A DNA stretch of 29,910 nt, taken from a virus. The DNA is taken from positions 1 through 29,910 of the IMG/VR virus record IMGVR_UViG_3300034355_000927. One strand, given 5' to 3'. A model generated the notes under the pieces. That model was not told the origin of the DNA. It searched no databases and saw only the letters and a list, made by a program, of their open reading frames with translations. The translations under genes were made by a program, and so were the position numbers. Below are positions 7,340 to 13,952 of the stretch, in pieces (positions within the stretch are counted from its first letter, which is position 1; each line of letters begins with the position of its first letter).

Positions 7340-8451
7340 ACGATCATCACAGGCTGAACGAGTTCGGCCTAGAACTTCTCACCGAGTACGAGCGGGGGCC
7401 GCAGGACGGTAGCGTTCCGTTGACGCCGGGCGGCGCGGCAATGGAGCCGTACATCTGCCCTGGCGATATGTTGACCATTGGCTATGGTTGCACGAAGTTT
7501 TTCGGCGGCATGGAGGTTCTGCCAACCGACAGGCTCAGCGACGAGGCAAGCGCGCGGGCGCTTCTGGCGGATCAGCTCATTGAGTATGAAGCCGCGGTCA
7601 AGCGTTTAGTGACGGTCCCGCTCAACTCAAACCAGTTCTCAGCGCTCGTCTGCTTCGCCTTTAACTGCGGGATCAACGCCCTCGGCGGTTCAACCCTTCT
7701 CAAGCACGTCAACGCCAATCGCTTCGATGACGCAGCAGACCAGTTTGGAGCGTGGCTCTACTCAACAAGCGGCAAGCATAAGCAAGCGCTGCGGGGCCTG
7801 CTGAGACGCCGCTACAGTGAATCCTGCTTGTGGATGGGCTATTCATGGACCGTCGCCTGCGCTGACGACGCGATCGGCCTCGTGCGTGAACGCCCACCCG
7901 GCAACGTCGGCACAGACCGGGTTCTGAGCAAGACTGCATTCAAGGACGTGCTCGCCGTGGCGCAACGCTACCCGCTCCCCGATGAGCGGCCCGAACTCGT
8001 TCTAACAAAAGCTGAGCCTGCGGTCGTGCCGATCGCAAGCAAGGCGGTCCAGCCGGCGCCGCTGCCCGGCCCAGCGTCGGCTGGCACTGCAATCAAGCCT
8101 TCTGTCGGTGGTTCCTCAGAAGCGGTGTCGGTCAAGCCAACGGTCCCAGCTCCCCAGCCAGTACCTTTGGCTCGACCGGCGCCTGCTTCTGTGGAAGCCG
8201 TCAAGCCGCCCCCGCTTCCGAAGGATGCAGCGCCCGCCGATCTGACCAACCCAAAGGACATGCTTCTCAGCAGGCGCGCATGGGGCCTTGCGGTTACGGC
8301 AGTCGGCACAACTCAATTCGTCCCGCGTGGCGCTTCCGAGTGGCTGAACAACGAGGGCAATCGAGAACTGCTCTCGTGGCTCATCGTCGTTATCGTTGGC
8401 GTGCTTCTCTACCAGTACGGGAAATACAAGGCCAAGAGGCCACTGAAATGA
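7336..8451 (+). CDS. Endolysin, GH24 lysozyme with C-terminal membrane anchor
   Basis: The GTG at 7336 is preferred because it overlaps the Hsp70 stop (GTGA) and has a GAGTGGGG sequence just upstream; GTG 7324 would add four residues. The N-terminal ~165 residues are a glycoside hydrolase 24 lysozyme: Glu in LLTEYERG, then PYICPGDMLTIGYG with Cys and Thr in the spacing of the E-D/C-T triad, and LNSNQFSALVCFAFNCG with R/K..ALRGLLRRR later, typical of this fold. It should cut the glycan backbone of peptidoglycan. A Pro/Ala-rich linker (about 220-300) leads to a C-terminal region with one clear membrane helix (LLSWLIVVIVGVLLYQYG) and a basic tail. The anchor suggests the enzyme is membrane-tethered before release. 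About 371 residues, longer than T4-type enzymes because of linker and anchor. Confidence 0.92.
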   Translation: MNDHHRLNEFGLELLTEYERGPQDGSVPLTPGGAAMEPYICPGDMLTIGYGCTKFFGGMEVLPTDRLSDEASARALLADQLIEYEAAVKRLVTVPLNSNQFSALVCFAFNCGINALGGSTLLKHVNANRFDDAADQFGAWLYSTSGKHKQALRGLLRRRYSESCLWMGYSWTVACADDAIGLVRERPPGNVGTDRVLSKTAFKDVLAVAQRYPLPDERPELVLTKAEPAVVPIASKAVQPAPLPGPASAGTAIKPSVGGSSEAVSVKPTVPAPQPVPLARPAPASVEAVKPPPLPKDAAPADLTNPKDMLLSRRAWGLAVTAVGTTQFVPRGASEWLNNEGNRELLSWLIVVIVGVLLYQYGKYKAKRPLK

Positions 8452-8756
8452 ACCTCGCAGCGATCGGCACTGGTATCTTCGGGTTCCTCAAGCGCATCCC
8501 CGATTGGGTGCTCTGGGCATTGGGCGTGATCATCTTCCTGAAGTTCGTGGACATGCGAGCGGAGCATCGCGGGCGCAAGGAAGAGGGCGCCAAGCGCGAC
8601 AAGGAAGCCGCCGAAGTCGAGCGTGAAGTTGTCACCAACATTCAGGAGAATACCGATGCAGTCATTGCTGAGGCTGACGCTGTGCGCGGCCATACCTCTG
8701 CTGGCGTCCTGCCAGACGGAAGCGCGACCCTCGAAAAGCATCATTATCGCGACTGA
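8448..8756 (+). CDS. Rz-like i-spanin (inner-membrane spanin subunit)
   Basis: The 102-residue product starts at ATG 8448, overlapping the endolysin stop by 4 nt. Residues about 17-34 (PDWVLWALGVIIFLKFVD) form one N-terminal membrane helix, followed by a charged coiled-coil-like periplasmic region (EEGAKRDKEAAEVEREVV). This size, N-in/C-out topology and position directly after the endolysin match i-spanins of two-component systems, which disrupt the outer membrane after peptidoglycan is cut. The second half overlaps a lipoprotein gene in another frame, the Rz/Rz1 arrangement. Sequence similarity to lambda Rz is not obvious; the call rests on architecture and context. Confidence 0.78.
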   Translation: MNLAAIGTGIFGFLKRIPDWVLWALGVIIFLKFVDMRAEHRGRKEEGAKRDKEAAEVEREVVTNIQENTDAVIAEADAVRGHTSAGVLPDGSATLEKHHYRD

Positions 8757-8931
8757 CCGGGCTGTGTGGAAGGAGGCGCTTTGCTCAACCGGCAAGGCGA
8801 TCCTGATCTCGCGCTCCGACATTCTGACGCTGGAAACAGCAGAGCAGATTGGCGACCACAATAACGCGCTCTGGTGCGCTTGTGACCATCTGCGCCCGAC
8901 AACTTTTGACGCTGGCATCTGCCGCGTCTGA
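8656..8931 (+). CDS. Rz1-like o-spanin lipoprotein
   Basis: The ATG at 8656 is chosen because AGGAG (8644-8648) lies 7 nt upstream and the resulting protein opens with a signal sequence MQSLLRLTLCAAIPLLASC: basic n-region, hydrophobic core and lipobox L-A-S-C. The 91-residue product would be a lipoprotein sorted to the outer membrane. It overlaps the i-spanin gene by 101 nt in a different frame and continues past its end. At 91 residues with four or more extra Cys (LCST, WCAC, GICR) it is larger and more Cys-rich than lambda Rz1. Together with 8448-8756 it would form the spanin complex linking inner and outer membranes. Confidence 0.78.
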   Translation: MQSLLRLTLCAAIPLLASCQTEARPSKSIIIATDRAVWKEALCSTGKAILISRSDILTLETAEQIGDHNNALWCACDHLRPTTFDAGICRV

Positions 8932-8980
8932 CCCGCTCAACCCGCTGCCCATTCTGCGCAGCTTTTAGGAGGACGTGCAT

Positions 8981-9220
8981 ATGGGCTTCAAGATTGTTCG
9001 TGAAGACGGGAAGACTGATTGGGCTTCGATCAGGGCCGTGTTCTACTGCGCGCTTGCGACGTGGATTTTGGTTGTTCGGCTGATCGGCGTCGATCCGTTC
9101 GATGACCTGTTCTCGGGAGCCATCACGCTCTCGACCTGGATCGACCTCGTGTGTGTCGTCGGCGGCTATTTGTTCATCTGGCACATCATGTACCCGAACC
9201 GTCCCAAGGTCAGCCTGTAA
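8981..9220 (+). CDS. Small membrane protein, holin candidate
   Basis: The ATG at 8981 has a very strong AGGAGGA Shine-Dalgarno (8967-8973) 7 nt upstream; an in-frame GTG at 8975 is less likely. The 79-residue protein has two predicted membrane helices, about residues 19-37 (IRAVFYCALATWILVVRLI) and 53-72 (TWIDLVCVVGGYLFIWHIM), with a charged N-terminus and a short basic C-terminus. Size, two-helix hairpin and placement just after the spanins make it a reasonable holin or pinholin candidate, though no holin family is recognised. The strong ribosome-binding site suggests high expression. Confidence 0.72.
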   Translation: MGFKIVREDGKTDWASIRAVFYCALATWILVVRLIGVDPFDDLFSGAITLSTWIDLVCVVGGYLFIWHIMYPNRPKVSL

Positions 9221-9223
9221 GCC

Positions 9224-9442
9224 ATGAAGCCTACCCCCGGCGCGCTTGCGATCCTGTCGCTTGTCGTCGCCGGGGCTGTTGGGGCTGGTATCTGGCTCAC
9301 CGGGCTGCACATAGATTGCAGCAGCCGGTGGAAGGACAGCGGCCTCCGCGCGCACTACAGGGACGGGACGTGTCTTGTAGAGGCTGGATCGCGCTGGGTT
9401 CCCGAACGGGCGATCCGCATCCACGTCAAACAACAAAACTAG
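9224..9442 (+). CDS. Small single-helix membrane protein
   Basis: The 72-residue protein begins three bases after the previous stop. Residues about 6-27 (GALAILSLVVAGAVGAGIWL) form one N-terminal membrane helix or uncleaved signal anchor. The rest contains two Cys (DCSS, GTCLV), possibly a disulfide in the periplasm, and many Arg/Trp residues. It is the last gene of the rightward lysis block before the attachment region. Possible roles include holin partner, antiholin or a lysogenic-conversion protein; none can be shown from sequence. Confidence 0.6.
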   Translation: MKPTPGALAILSLVVAGAVGAGIWLTGLHIDCSSRWKDSGLRAHYRDGTCLVEAGSRWVPERAIRIHVKQQN

Positions 9443-9513
9443 CGACAACTGCACATTAGCCCCCACAATCCAGTGGCTCGGGCTGCGTAAGCTATTGTTC
9501 TGCAACGCAGACA

Positions 9514-9559
9514 GACCGGAACCTAAAACCAGTGCGTCTACCAATTCCGCCACACCCGC
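9514..9559 (-). other. Attachment site: 5' half of tRNA-Leu(TAG) gene
   Basis: Read on the minus strand from 9559, the sequence begins GCGGGTGTGG and continues as a tRNA-Leu acceptor 5' strand, D-arm (GCGGAATTGGTAGAC) and anticodon arm with loop TTTAGGT, giving anticodon TAG at 9525-9523. After the anticodon stem there is no T-arm or matching acceptor 3' strand, so the tRNA is incomplete. It sits 100 bp from the end of the integrase gene, the usual place for attP. Phage genes on both sides suggest attP, or the junction of tandem prophages. The exact crossover cannot be placed from this window alone; it should lie at or near the end of the tRNA match, around the anticodon arm. Confidence 0.8.
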
Positions 9560-9580
9560 ATGGTGTTTTCCCGTTCTGAG

Positions 9581-9620
9581 GGGGAATATTGGGGGAACAT
9601 GGGGATTAGCAGGGAATGCG
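9581..9620. repeat. Four 10-bp phased G-rich repeats, putative arm sites
   Basis: Four consecutive decamers, ggggaatatt, gggggaacat, ggggattagc and agggaatgcg, line up on a GGGGA(A/T) start with exactly one helical turn of spacing. They lie between the tRNA-Leu half-site and the integrase gene. Tyrosine integrases and their accessory proteins bind short repeated arm sites flanking the core, so these are candidates. The repeats are imperfect and no binding can be shown from sequence. Confidence 0.4.
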
Positions 9621-9660
9621 GTCCACGCAATAGCCCCCGCAAAAGGTTCAGCGCCTGTTC

Positions 9661-10737
9661 TCATGACGCCTTGTCCTGCTTGGCCGGGGCGGGCTCTGAT
9701 CCGAACAGACCATCCCGCACGTCCTGCTCCGAGGCGTGGGCATAGCGTGCGGTCGTGGCGATGTTCTCGTGGCCTAAGAGACGCTTTGCGCCAGCCAAGC
9801 TGCCCGTGCGCCTGACGTACTGCGTAGCCGCGTGGTGGCGCAGATCGTGGGCAGGGCGGGCGTCATGGATGCCGAGGGCGTCCAGCGTGTCGGCCATGTA
9901 GTGCTGGAAGCTGCTGGGCGAGAGTTCGTGGATTGAGCCCTGATTGTCCTCCCAGAACCAGACATAGCGCAGGCGGGCTTTGGTGGCCCGTCCAGAGCGT
10001 GCGGCGAGGTCGCGCGCCCATGCCTCATTGATCGGGATCGTATGCCAGTCCCCGCCCTTCCGCTTGCGCAGGGAGATGCGGCGCCCGTCCACGTCAAGGC
10101 AGTTCAGCGGGAACCATGCTTCGCGCAAGCGAACCCCGAACGTCGAGATGAAATCGAACACGGCCAGGTGATGCGGGACGCTCGCCAGCCTGGCCCGGAT
10201 GGCTGTCATCTCTGCCGCGGTGAACTCACGAACCCGGCCCTTGGGCTCTGGCAGGCGCAGGGCTGACCAGTCGATTTCCGGCATCCCCTGAACTTTCATC
10301 ACGCGCCTGGCGTAGTTCAGGATGGGCCGCAGGGTATCGATAATGTCCCGGTTAGCGGTCGATGGCGTGGTCAGTCGGCCATTGTGGGTGACTTCGCCGC
10401 GCCGCTTGGACATGGCCTTTTCAACGTCTGGCGTGTCGATCGATCGGGCGGGCAGGGAGAAGTCCAGGCAGCGCCGCAGGATTTCCAGCCGGATTGCGAC
10501 TGTGCCGGCTGATCGCAGGTGCTGGCCCCTAGCCGTCCACCACGCGACCGAGGCGTCCGTCAGAGTGACGGTTCCTTTTGTTTCACCCAAGGTAAGCTGG
10601 TCACGGCGCCGCTCGTATTCGCGTCGTTCAACGATCCGCGCCTTGGGCTTTTCCGTCTGCCGCGTGGTCCCGCGATAACGTTCTCCAGCGATTTCAAATT
10701 CGTAGTGCCAGATACGGCCTCGGCGGGTGAGTGACAC
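9661..10737 (-). CDS. Tyrosine recombinase (phage integrase)
   Basis: The 358-residue protein catalyses site-specific strand exchange between attP and a host tRNA-Leu gene. Catalytic residues are visible: Arg203 in FGVRLREA, His297 and Arg300 in AHDLRHHAA, His323 in LLGHENIATT and the nucleophile Tyr332 in ARYAHA. An N-terminal arm-binding-like region (MSLTRRGRIWHYEFEIAGERYRG type) and a central SAM-like core-binding domain (about 58-150) precede the catalytic domain. The start is GTG 10737 with GAGGA a few bases upstream. Its first 178 nt overlap the HTH gene upstream in another frame. It is the last gene of the leftward operon, next to the attachment site, as is usual. Confidence 0.93.
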   Translation of the reverse strand: MSLTRRGRIWHYEFEIAGERYRGTTRQTEKPKARIVERREYERRRDQLTLGETKGTVTLTDASVAWWTARGQHLRSAGTVAIRLEILRRCLDFSLPARSIDTPDVEKAMSKRRGEVTHNGRLTTPSTANRDIIDTLRPILNYARRVMKVQGMPEIDWSALRLPEPKGRVREFTAAEMTAIRARLASVPHHLAVFDFISTFGVRLREAWFPLNCLDVDGRRISLRKRKGGDWHTIPINEAWARDLAARSGRATKARLRYVWFWEDNQGSIHELSPSSFQHYMADTLDALGIHDARPAHDLRHHAATQYVRRTGSLAGAKRLLGHENIATTARYAHASEQDVRDGLFGSEPAPAKQDKAS

Positions 10738-10907
10738 GGCAGTCCTCGCACATATGCTTCAACGTCTTCCGGACGGAACCTCACGCTGCGCTCGCCCATG
10801 ATAACACGGCGCAGCTTGCCCGATTTCACGAGCTTCCGCACGGTTTTGCGATCCTTGACCTTAAGGATCTGTGCAACCTGTTCAGTGGTGAGCAGGTCCA
10901 GGCTCAC
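10560..10907 (-). CDS. Excisionase-like helix-turn-helix protein
   Basis: The 115-residue protein starts with a MerR/excisionase-type winged helix: LLTTEQVAQILKVKDRKTVRKLVKSGKLRRV...RFRPEDVEAYV (residues 5-53), the HTH_17 pattern. Its C-terminal ~60 residues are basic and overlap the integrase reading frame by 178 nt. Position immediately before the integrase suggests a recombination directionality factor that bends attachment DNA to promote excision; the alternative is a small transcription regulator. The start overlaps the stop of the preceding gene by 4 nt. The HTH assignment is firm, the excisionase role is inferred. Confidence 0.8.
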   Translation of the reverse strand: MSLDLLTTEQVAQILKVKDRKTVRKLVKSGKLRRVIMGERSVRFRPEDVEAYVRGLPCHSPAEAVSGTTNLKSLENVIAGPRGRRKSPRRGSLNDANTSGAVTSLPWVKQKEPSL

Positions 10908-11239
10908 CTCTCCCCCCTCCCCGCTAGTGCTGCTGCGGTTTGGAACGCTGCGACGGGGATGTTGGCGGGTGACAGCGTGCCGTCTCCGTCACCAACAATC
11001 AGGTAGCCTTGCTCGGCTATGTCGGCATCGTCTTTCCAGTATTGCCATTCGTTGCCAAACGGCTTCAGGGCCTCCCGCAGCCTCGCATTCTCCCGCTCCA
11101 GCTCGTCGAGGCGGGCTGCCCGCACTAACCCCCACTCTGCGGTGATCTCGTCGTCCGTCATGGCGACGGTTGAATTGTCGCGGCATTGTGTGAGCGCATA
11201 GCGGAACCAGCCTTTGCGGAGTTCACTCGTCGTGCTCAT
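10904..11239 (-). CDS. Hypothetical phage protein
   Basis: The ATG at 11239 (MSTTSELRKGW) is preferred over a longer opening because AAGGA lies about 9 nt upstream and the upstream extension is low-complexity and overlaps the next gene. The 111-residue product has a short helical stretch (RLDELERENARLREALKPF) predicted as coiled coil, followed by a WQYWKDDADIAEQ segment and a C-terminus rich in Ala. Proteins with this ENARLREAL plus FAEIAD-like layout are frequent in phage early operons but have no known function. Confidence 0.6.
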   Translation of the reverse strand: MSTTSELRKGWFRYALTQCRDNSTVAMTDDEITAEWGLVRAARLDELERENARLREALKPFGNEWQYWKDDADIAEQGYLIVGDGDGTLSPANIPVAAFQTAAALAGRGER

Positions 11240-11252
11240 GGGCGGGGGTCCT

Positions 11253-11573
11253 TCAAAAGTTCGCGCGGTAGAATTGCGCGAGTGCTGCTTCAACATCAGC
11301 GGTCGCAAACTCTCCACCCTCGCCACCGGGGCGACCTATCCAGATGCCCTTCAAAGCAGGCCGCAGCATGTACTGACCTATCCATAGTTCATTGCTCGCG
11401 GGCATCTCTGAGATAGCAGCGCGGGCTATGTCGCGCGCGGCCTCGCGGTTTTCCGTAATTGTGGTATCGTATGTTTCTCTCGGCTCTCGTCCCGTTACCT
11501 GCCCCATCACGACGGGGAAAACTGCCCGTGCGATACGCTCCACTAACGCTATATGTTCTGCCGTGATGCTCAT
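11253..11573 (-). CDS. Hypothetical phage protein
   Basis: A 106-residue protein (MSITAEHIALVERIARAVF). It has an N-terminal amphipathic helix, an REAARDIARAAI segment and a C-terminal DVEAALAQFYRANF, a pattern common in uncharacterised small phage proteins. No catalytic, membrane or metal-binding motif is visible. The start overlaps the stop of the upstream DUF551 gene by 4 nt, so it is part of the leftward operon. Function unknown. Confidence 0.6.
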   Translation of the reverse strand: MSITAEHIALVERIARAVFPVVMGQVTGREPRETYDTTITENREAARDIARAAISEMPASNELWIGQYMLRPALKGIWIGRPGGEGGEFATADVEAALAQFYRANF

Positions 11574-12049
11574 GGGCGGTGGTCCTGTGCTGCTGGTGGG
11601 GCGGGGAGAGGACGCCAGTGAGTTGCAGGCGACACGTCGCGATAGTCTGTGTACGTATCGCCCTGCGTTTCAATGACGGTCATCCCATCCCAGCGGGACA
11701 CCCAATGGCCGCGAACCCACGCAGCGGTAATGGGCTCGTCATGGTACTTGCTCCACAGCACGACCGTGGTCCCATCCTTCGGCGCAGTGTCTATCGGCAT
11801 CCAACCATCGCCAGTTGCGGAGAAATGGTCCCGGCTTTCTTCCACGCCGCCGGGTAGCGCGCAGGCGTCATTGGTGGGCAAGGAGGCACCTGACGCGGAA
11901 GCTTCAAGATACGCGGTGACGGCGGCGCGGGCTTGGTCCAAAGCTGCGCTCTTGTCGGGATTGTCGAGACGATGCCACGGCCCAAGCGCGCTCATATCAA
12001 TCATAGCCCTTGCAGCCGCCTCCAGCGCGCGGGGGTGGGGGTGGATCAT
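11570..12049 (-). CDS. DUF551-containing phage protein
   Basis: The 159-residue protein contains GWMPIDTAPKDGTTVVLW at about 82-99 and PATHWRPLP near 143-151, the hallmark ends of the DUF551 domain found in many phage early genes. The N-terminal part (ALEAAARAMIDM, then AVTAYLEASA) is a second helical segment often fused to DUF551. The biochemical role of DUF551 is unknown. It overlaps both neighbours by 4 nt. Confidence 0.75.
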   Translation of the reverse strand: MIHPHPRALEAAARAMIDMSALGPWHRLDNPDKSAALDQARAAVTAYLEASASGASLPTNDACALPGGVEESRDHFSATGDGWMPIDTAPKDGTTVVLWSKYHDEPITAAWVRGHWVSRWDGMTVIETQGDTYTDYRDVSPATHWRPLPAPPAAQDHRP

Positions 12050-12423
12050 TGCGAGCGCTCCGGGTCAAAGTCCGATCCTGAAACGTGCGTCACGTCCCAA
12101 TACTCATTCATCTTCTCGGCAACCATCATGCACATGCCGAAGGTGTTCGTGGCGATGTCGCGCATCTGGTAGACGATGTGGGCGCTCAACTCGTTCGCCG
12201 TGTTCTGAGCTTCGCGCGACGGGAAGTCCGCAAGCTTGGACTTGATGCGAACCGCAAGCCCGCCGTCAGGCGCTTCCTGCAATTTCACAACCGACCACGT
12301 CGGGAAGTGATAGCGAAACGCCGCACGCTCTTTTGATATGACAGTTATAGCCCCGGCCATGTCGTGCTTCTTCAGCACGCCCATGATCTCAGCTATGCAC
12401 TCACGATGCGACGTCTCGCTCAT
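12046..12423 (-). CDS. Hypothetical phage protein
   Basis: The ATG at 12423 is preferred over the adjacent GTG at 12426 because of the spacing to an AGGGG element upstream. The 125-residue product mixes helices and strands (AFRYHFPTWSVVKLQEA, ELSAHIVYQMRDIATNTFGMCMM) with no recognised motif. It ends in an acidic SGSDFDPERSQ tail. The stop overlaps the next gene start by 4 nt. Function unknown. Confidence 0.6.
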   Translation of the reverse strand: MSETSHRECIAEIMGVLKKHDMAGAITVISKERAAFRYHFPTWSVVKLQEAPDGGLAVRIKSKLADFPSREAQNTANELSAHIVYQMRDIATNTFGMCMMVAEKMNEYWDVTHVSGSDFDPERSQ

Positions 12424-12432
12424 CACAATCCC

Positions 12433-12678
12433 CTAGAGTGGCGGAAGCGAAGCGCGGACAGCAGCGTCCTTCGCCTCAATCAGCTTGTTGAGAGCAATCG
12501 TCCGCTGCGGGCAGCGCGGCGTTGTATCAATGAGCAGCCGCGCCAGATCGCAGAACGGCTTGGACCGCCCTTGCAGGGTCGGGGGCAGGTGGCCGTAGTG
12601 GAAGAACCGCAGCACGTCATCGAGCTTGATTTCTTCTGGGGTAAACTCGGTCGGCGGCGGATGGATTTCGGAGGTCAT
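12433..12678 (-). CDS. Small phage protein of a widespread uncharacterised family
   Basis: The ATG at 12678 has AAAGGA about 7 nt upstream; the longer open frame to 12798 runs into the neighbouring gene. The 81-residue product contains LDDVLRFFHYGHLPPTLQ...PFCDLARLL and ends IEAKDAAVRASL. This FHY.HLPP...AL..LIEAKDAAVRA pattern recurs in small proteins of many actinobacterial and proteobacterial phages. No biochemical function is known to me. It overlaps the upstream gene by 4 nt. Confidence 0.7.
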   Translation of the reverse strand: MTSEIHPPPTEFTPEEIKLDDVLRFFHYGHLPPTLQGRSKPFCDLARLLIDTTPRCPQRTIALNKLIEAKDAAVRASLPPL

Positions 12679-12959
12679 GCTGTTTCCTTTGGTTGTTTCG
12701 GCATCACGCCGTATTCTGCGGTGAACGCCCGCATTTCGGTTTCCGCCGCGAGATACATGGGCGGCTGTGTCGGTCCTTGAACGGACGCATAGACGCATCC
12801 GGTGCGGATGATTTCTGCCAGTTCATCGCCTTCGAACTTCCAGCACGACACAACCGATTGACGGTTGCGGAAGACATGCAGATCACCGCATGTTTCCTCT
12901 TGGCCGGGTGGCGCTTTCAGAACGACATTCGCGCCTTCAAACTTGACGGGGTAAGCCAT
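12675..12959 (-). CDS. Hypothetical phage protein
   Basis: The start is ambiguous between GTG 12962 and ATG 12959 (sequence GTGATGGC), both overlapping the upstream stop; ATG is chosen. The 94-residue product has a beta-rich N-terminus (YPVKFEGANVVLKAPPG), then CGDLHVFRNRQSVVSCWKFEGDEL and a helical end. Three Cys are present but do not form a zinc pattern. The DLHVFRN...SCWK block, which suggests a small beta fold, is common in phage accessory proteins. Function unknown. Confidence 0.6.
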   Translation of the reverse strand: MAYPVKFEGANVVLKAPPGQEETCGDLHVFRNRQSVVSCWKFEGDELAEIIRTGCVYASVQGPTQPPMYLAAETEMRAFTAEYGVMPKQPKETA

Positions 12960-13294
12960 CACGCACCCCCTTCCGCCAGCGCCTGAAGTGCGGCGCGGGC
13001 TTTGCGTTCTTCTGCCGTGTCGTAATGCGCCTTGCTGTCCGGGCCGATCATTTCAGACAGCATCGACGCGCACTCCAGCAGCGCGTCCAGCGAGTTCATC
13101 GCGGCGACGATGGCGGCGGCGTTGGCTTCAAGCTCCGACTGGCTACGCTCGTGATACGCCGGGCCTTTGTTGTCCGCGCAGAAAATGTGCAGCATTGGTA
13201 TGGCTTCTCCGGGGTGGCTTGAGTATTTCCACTCCCCCGCCGTCGCCTTGGCTCGCAACTCTCGCAGGCGCGCGATTGCTTCACTTGCACTCAC
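12959..13294 (-). CDS. Hypothetical phage protein (Ead/Ea22-like layout)
   Basis: The start is GTG 13294, preceded by GAGGAGG about 5 nt upstream and overlapping the stop of the 39-residue gene by 4 nt; the longer open frame to 13465 crosses two other genes. The 111-residue product reads EAIARLRELRAKATAGEWKYSS...NAAAIVAAMNSLDALLECASML...ARAALQALAEGGA. The AT.GEW then D..F/I.AA.N..P/LL layout is typical of Ead/Ea22-like and related phage early proteins. That relationship is inferred from pattern alone. Confidence 0.7.
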   Translation of the reverse strand: MSASEAIARLRELRAKATAGEWKYSSHPGEAIPMLHIFCADNKGPAYHERSQSELEANAAAIVAAMNSLDALLECASMLSEMIGPDSKAHYDTAEERKARAALQALAEGGA

Positions 13295-13410
13295 GGTTTC
13301 CTCCTCACAGGCCAGAGCCACACCACCAGGAACATCACCACGCCCAGCCCCGCCATCGGCGCGGCAAGCATCACGGATTGATAGAGGCGGTCGATCTCGT
13401 CGGGGGTCAT
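13291..13410 (-). CDS. 39-residue single-pass membrane protein
   Basis: A tiny gene from ATG 13410 to a TGA at 13293-13291. The product opens MTPDEIDRLYQSVM, has one hydrophobic helix at about 15-33 (LAAPMAGLGVVMFLVVWLW) and ends PVRRKP. Both ends are coupled: its ATG overlaps the stop of the gene at 13407-13952, and its stop overlaps the GTG of the next gene. Translational coupling on both sides plus a clean membrane helix with positive-inside tail support a real gene. Function unknown. Confidence 0.65.
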   Translation of the reverse strand: MTPDEIDRLYQSVMLAAPMAGLGVVMFLVVWLWPVRRKP

Positions 13411-13952
13411 GGCTTCGGCTCCCCCTTCTGCTGGGGCCGTTTGGCGTTTGCGTATTTCTGGACAAAAGACCGGACAGCCTTTGAATTGTTGATGGCCTGT
13501 GCCTGAGCGATCTCTTTCTGTTTTATCTGGCGTTCACGCTCAAGCAGGCCAACCTTGTGCCCCTGTTTCATCTGTTCGGTGTAATCGCAGTGCGTACATA
13601 ATGCCCGCGTTTCATCATCTTGAGCCGCTTTCAGAGCCTTTGCCGTCCTGTGTTCGTAAGCGCCACAAGAACACCTTACGGCCCATCGTGCGCCCTTGCT
13701 GGCCCTTTGATTTCCCGACTTAACCTCTGCCGACAGCCCTAGAACGGTGAGCCTTCCAACCACTAACCCCGTCAAATCGATGTCGCCTCGATTAACTGGG
13801 CGAAGCTTTGGAGCGCCGTTTTCGGATCGATAGTGCGTGCTATCCTCTTGAATAGACGGAGCCCACTTCTCGCCCTTTTGCGAAACGACACGCGCCGCCG
13901 TGCTATCAATTGGATACAAGGGCGGCAGGTATTCTACTGGCTTAATCGTCAT
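13407..13952 (-). CDS. Zinc-ribbon phage protein, hypothetical
   Basis: The 181-residue product starts at ATG 13952, overlapping the upstream stop by 4 nt. The core is LTGLVVGRLTVLGLS (about 60-74) followed by RWAVRCSCGAYEHRTAKAL and later CTHC, giving a CxC...CxxC zinc-ribbon. The G.L.VLG...W.C.C.CG pattern is seen in phage proteins related to homing-nuclease DNA-binding modules and regulators. The C-terminal third is a long basic helix (LLERERQIKQKEIAQAQ). It probably binds nucleic acid. It lies near the HNH gene at 14062-14523. Confidence 0.65.
   Translation of the reverse strand: MTIKPVEYLPPLYPIDSTAARVVSQKGEKWAPSIQEDSTHYRSENGAPKLRPVNRGDIDLTGLVVGRLTVLGLSAEVKSGNQRASKGARWAVRCSCGAYEHRTAKALKAAQDDETRALCTHCDYTEQMKQGHKVGLLERERQIKQKEIAQAQAINNSKAVRSFVQKYANAKRPQQKGEPKP

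Noticed and set aside
9443-9559. A complete tRNA-Leu gene
   Set aside because: There is no T-arm and no 3' acceptor strand complementary to GCGGGTG in the expected distance; only the 5' half is present.
8744-9664. 306-codon minus-strand frame across spanin, holin-like and attachment region
   Set aside because: It runs antisense to several well-supported genes and reads through the tRNA-Leu segment (the familiar VAELVDALVLG artefact).
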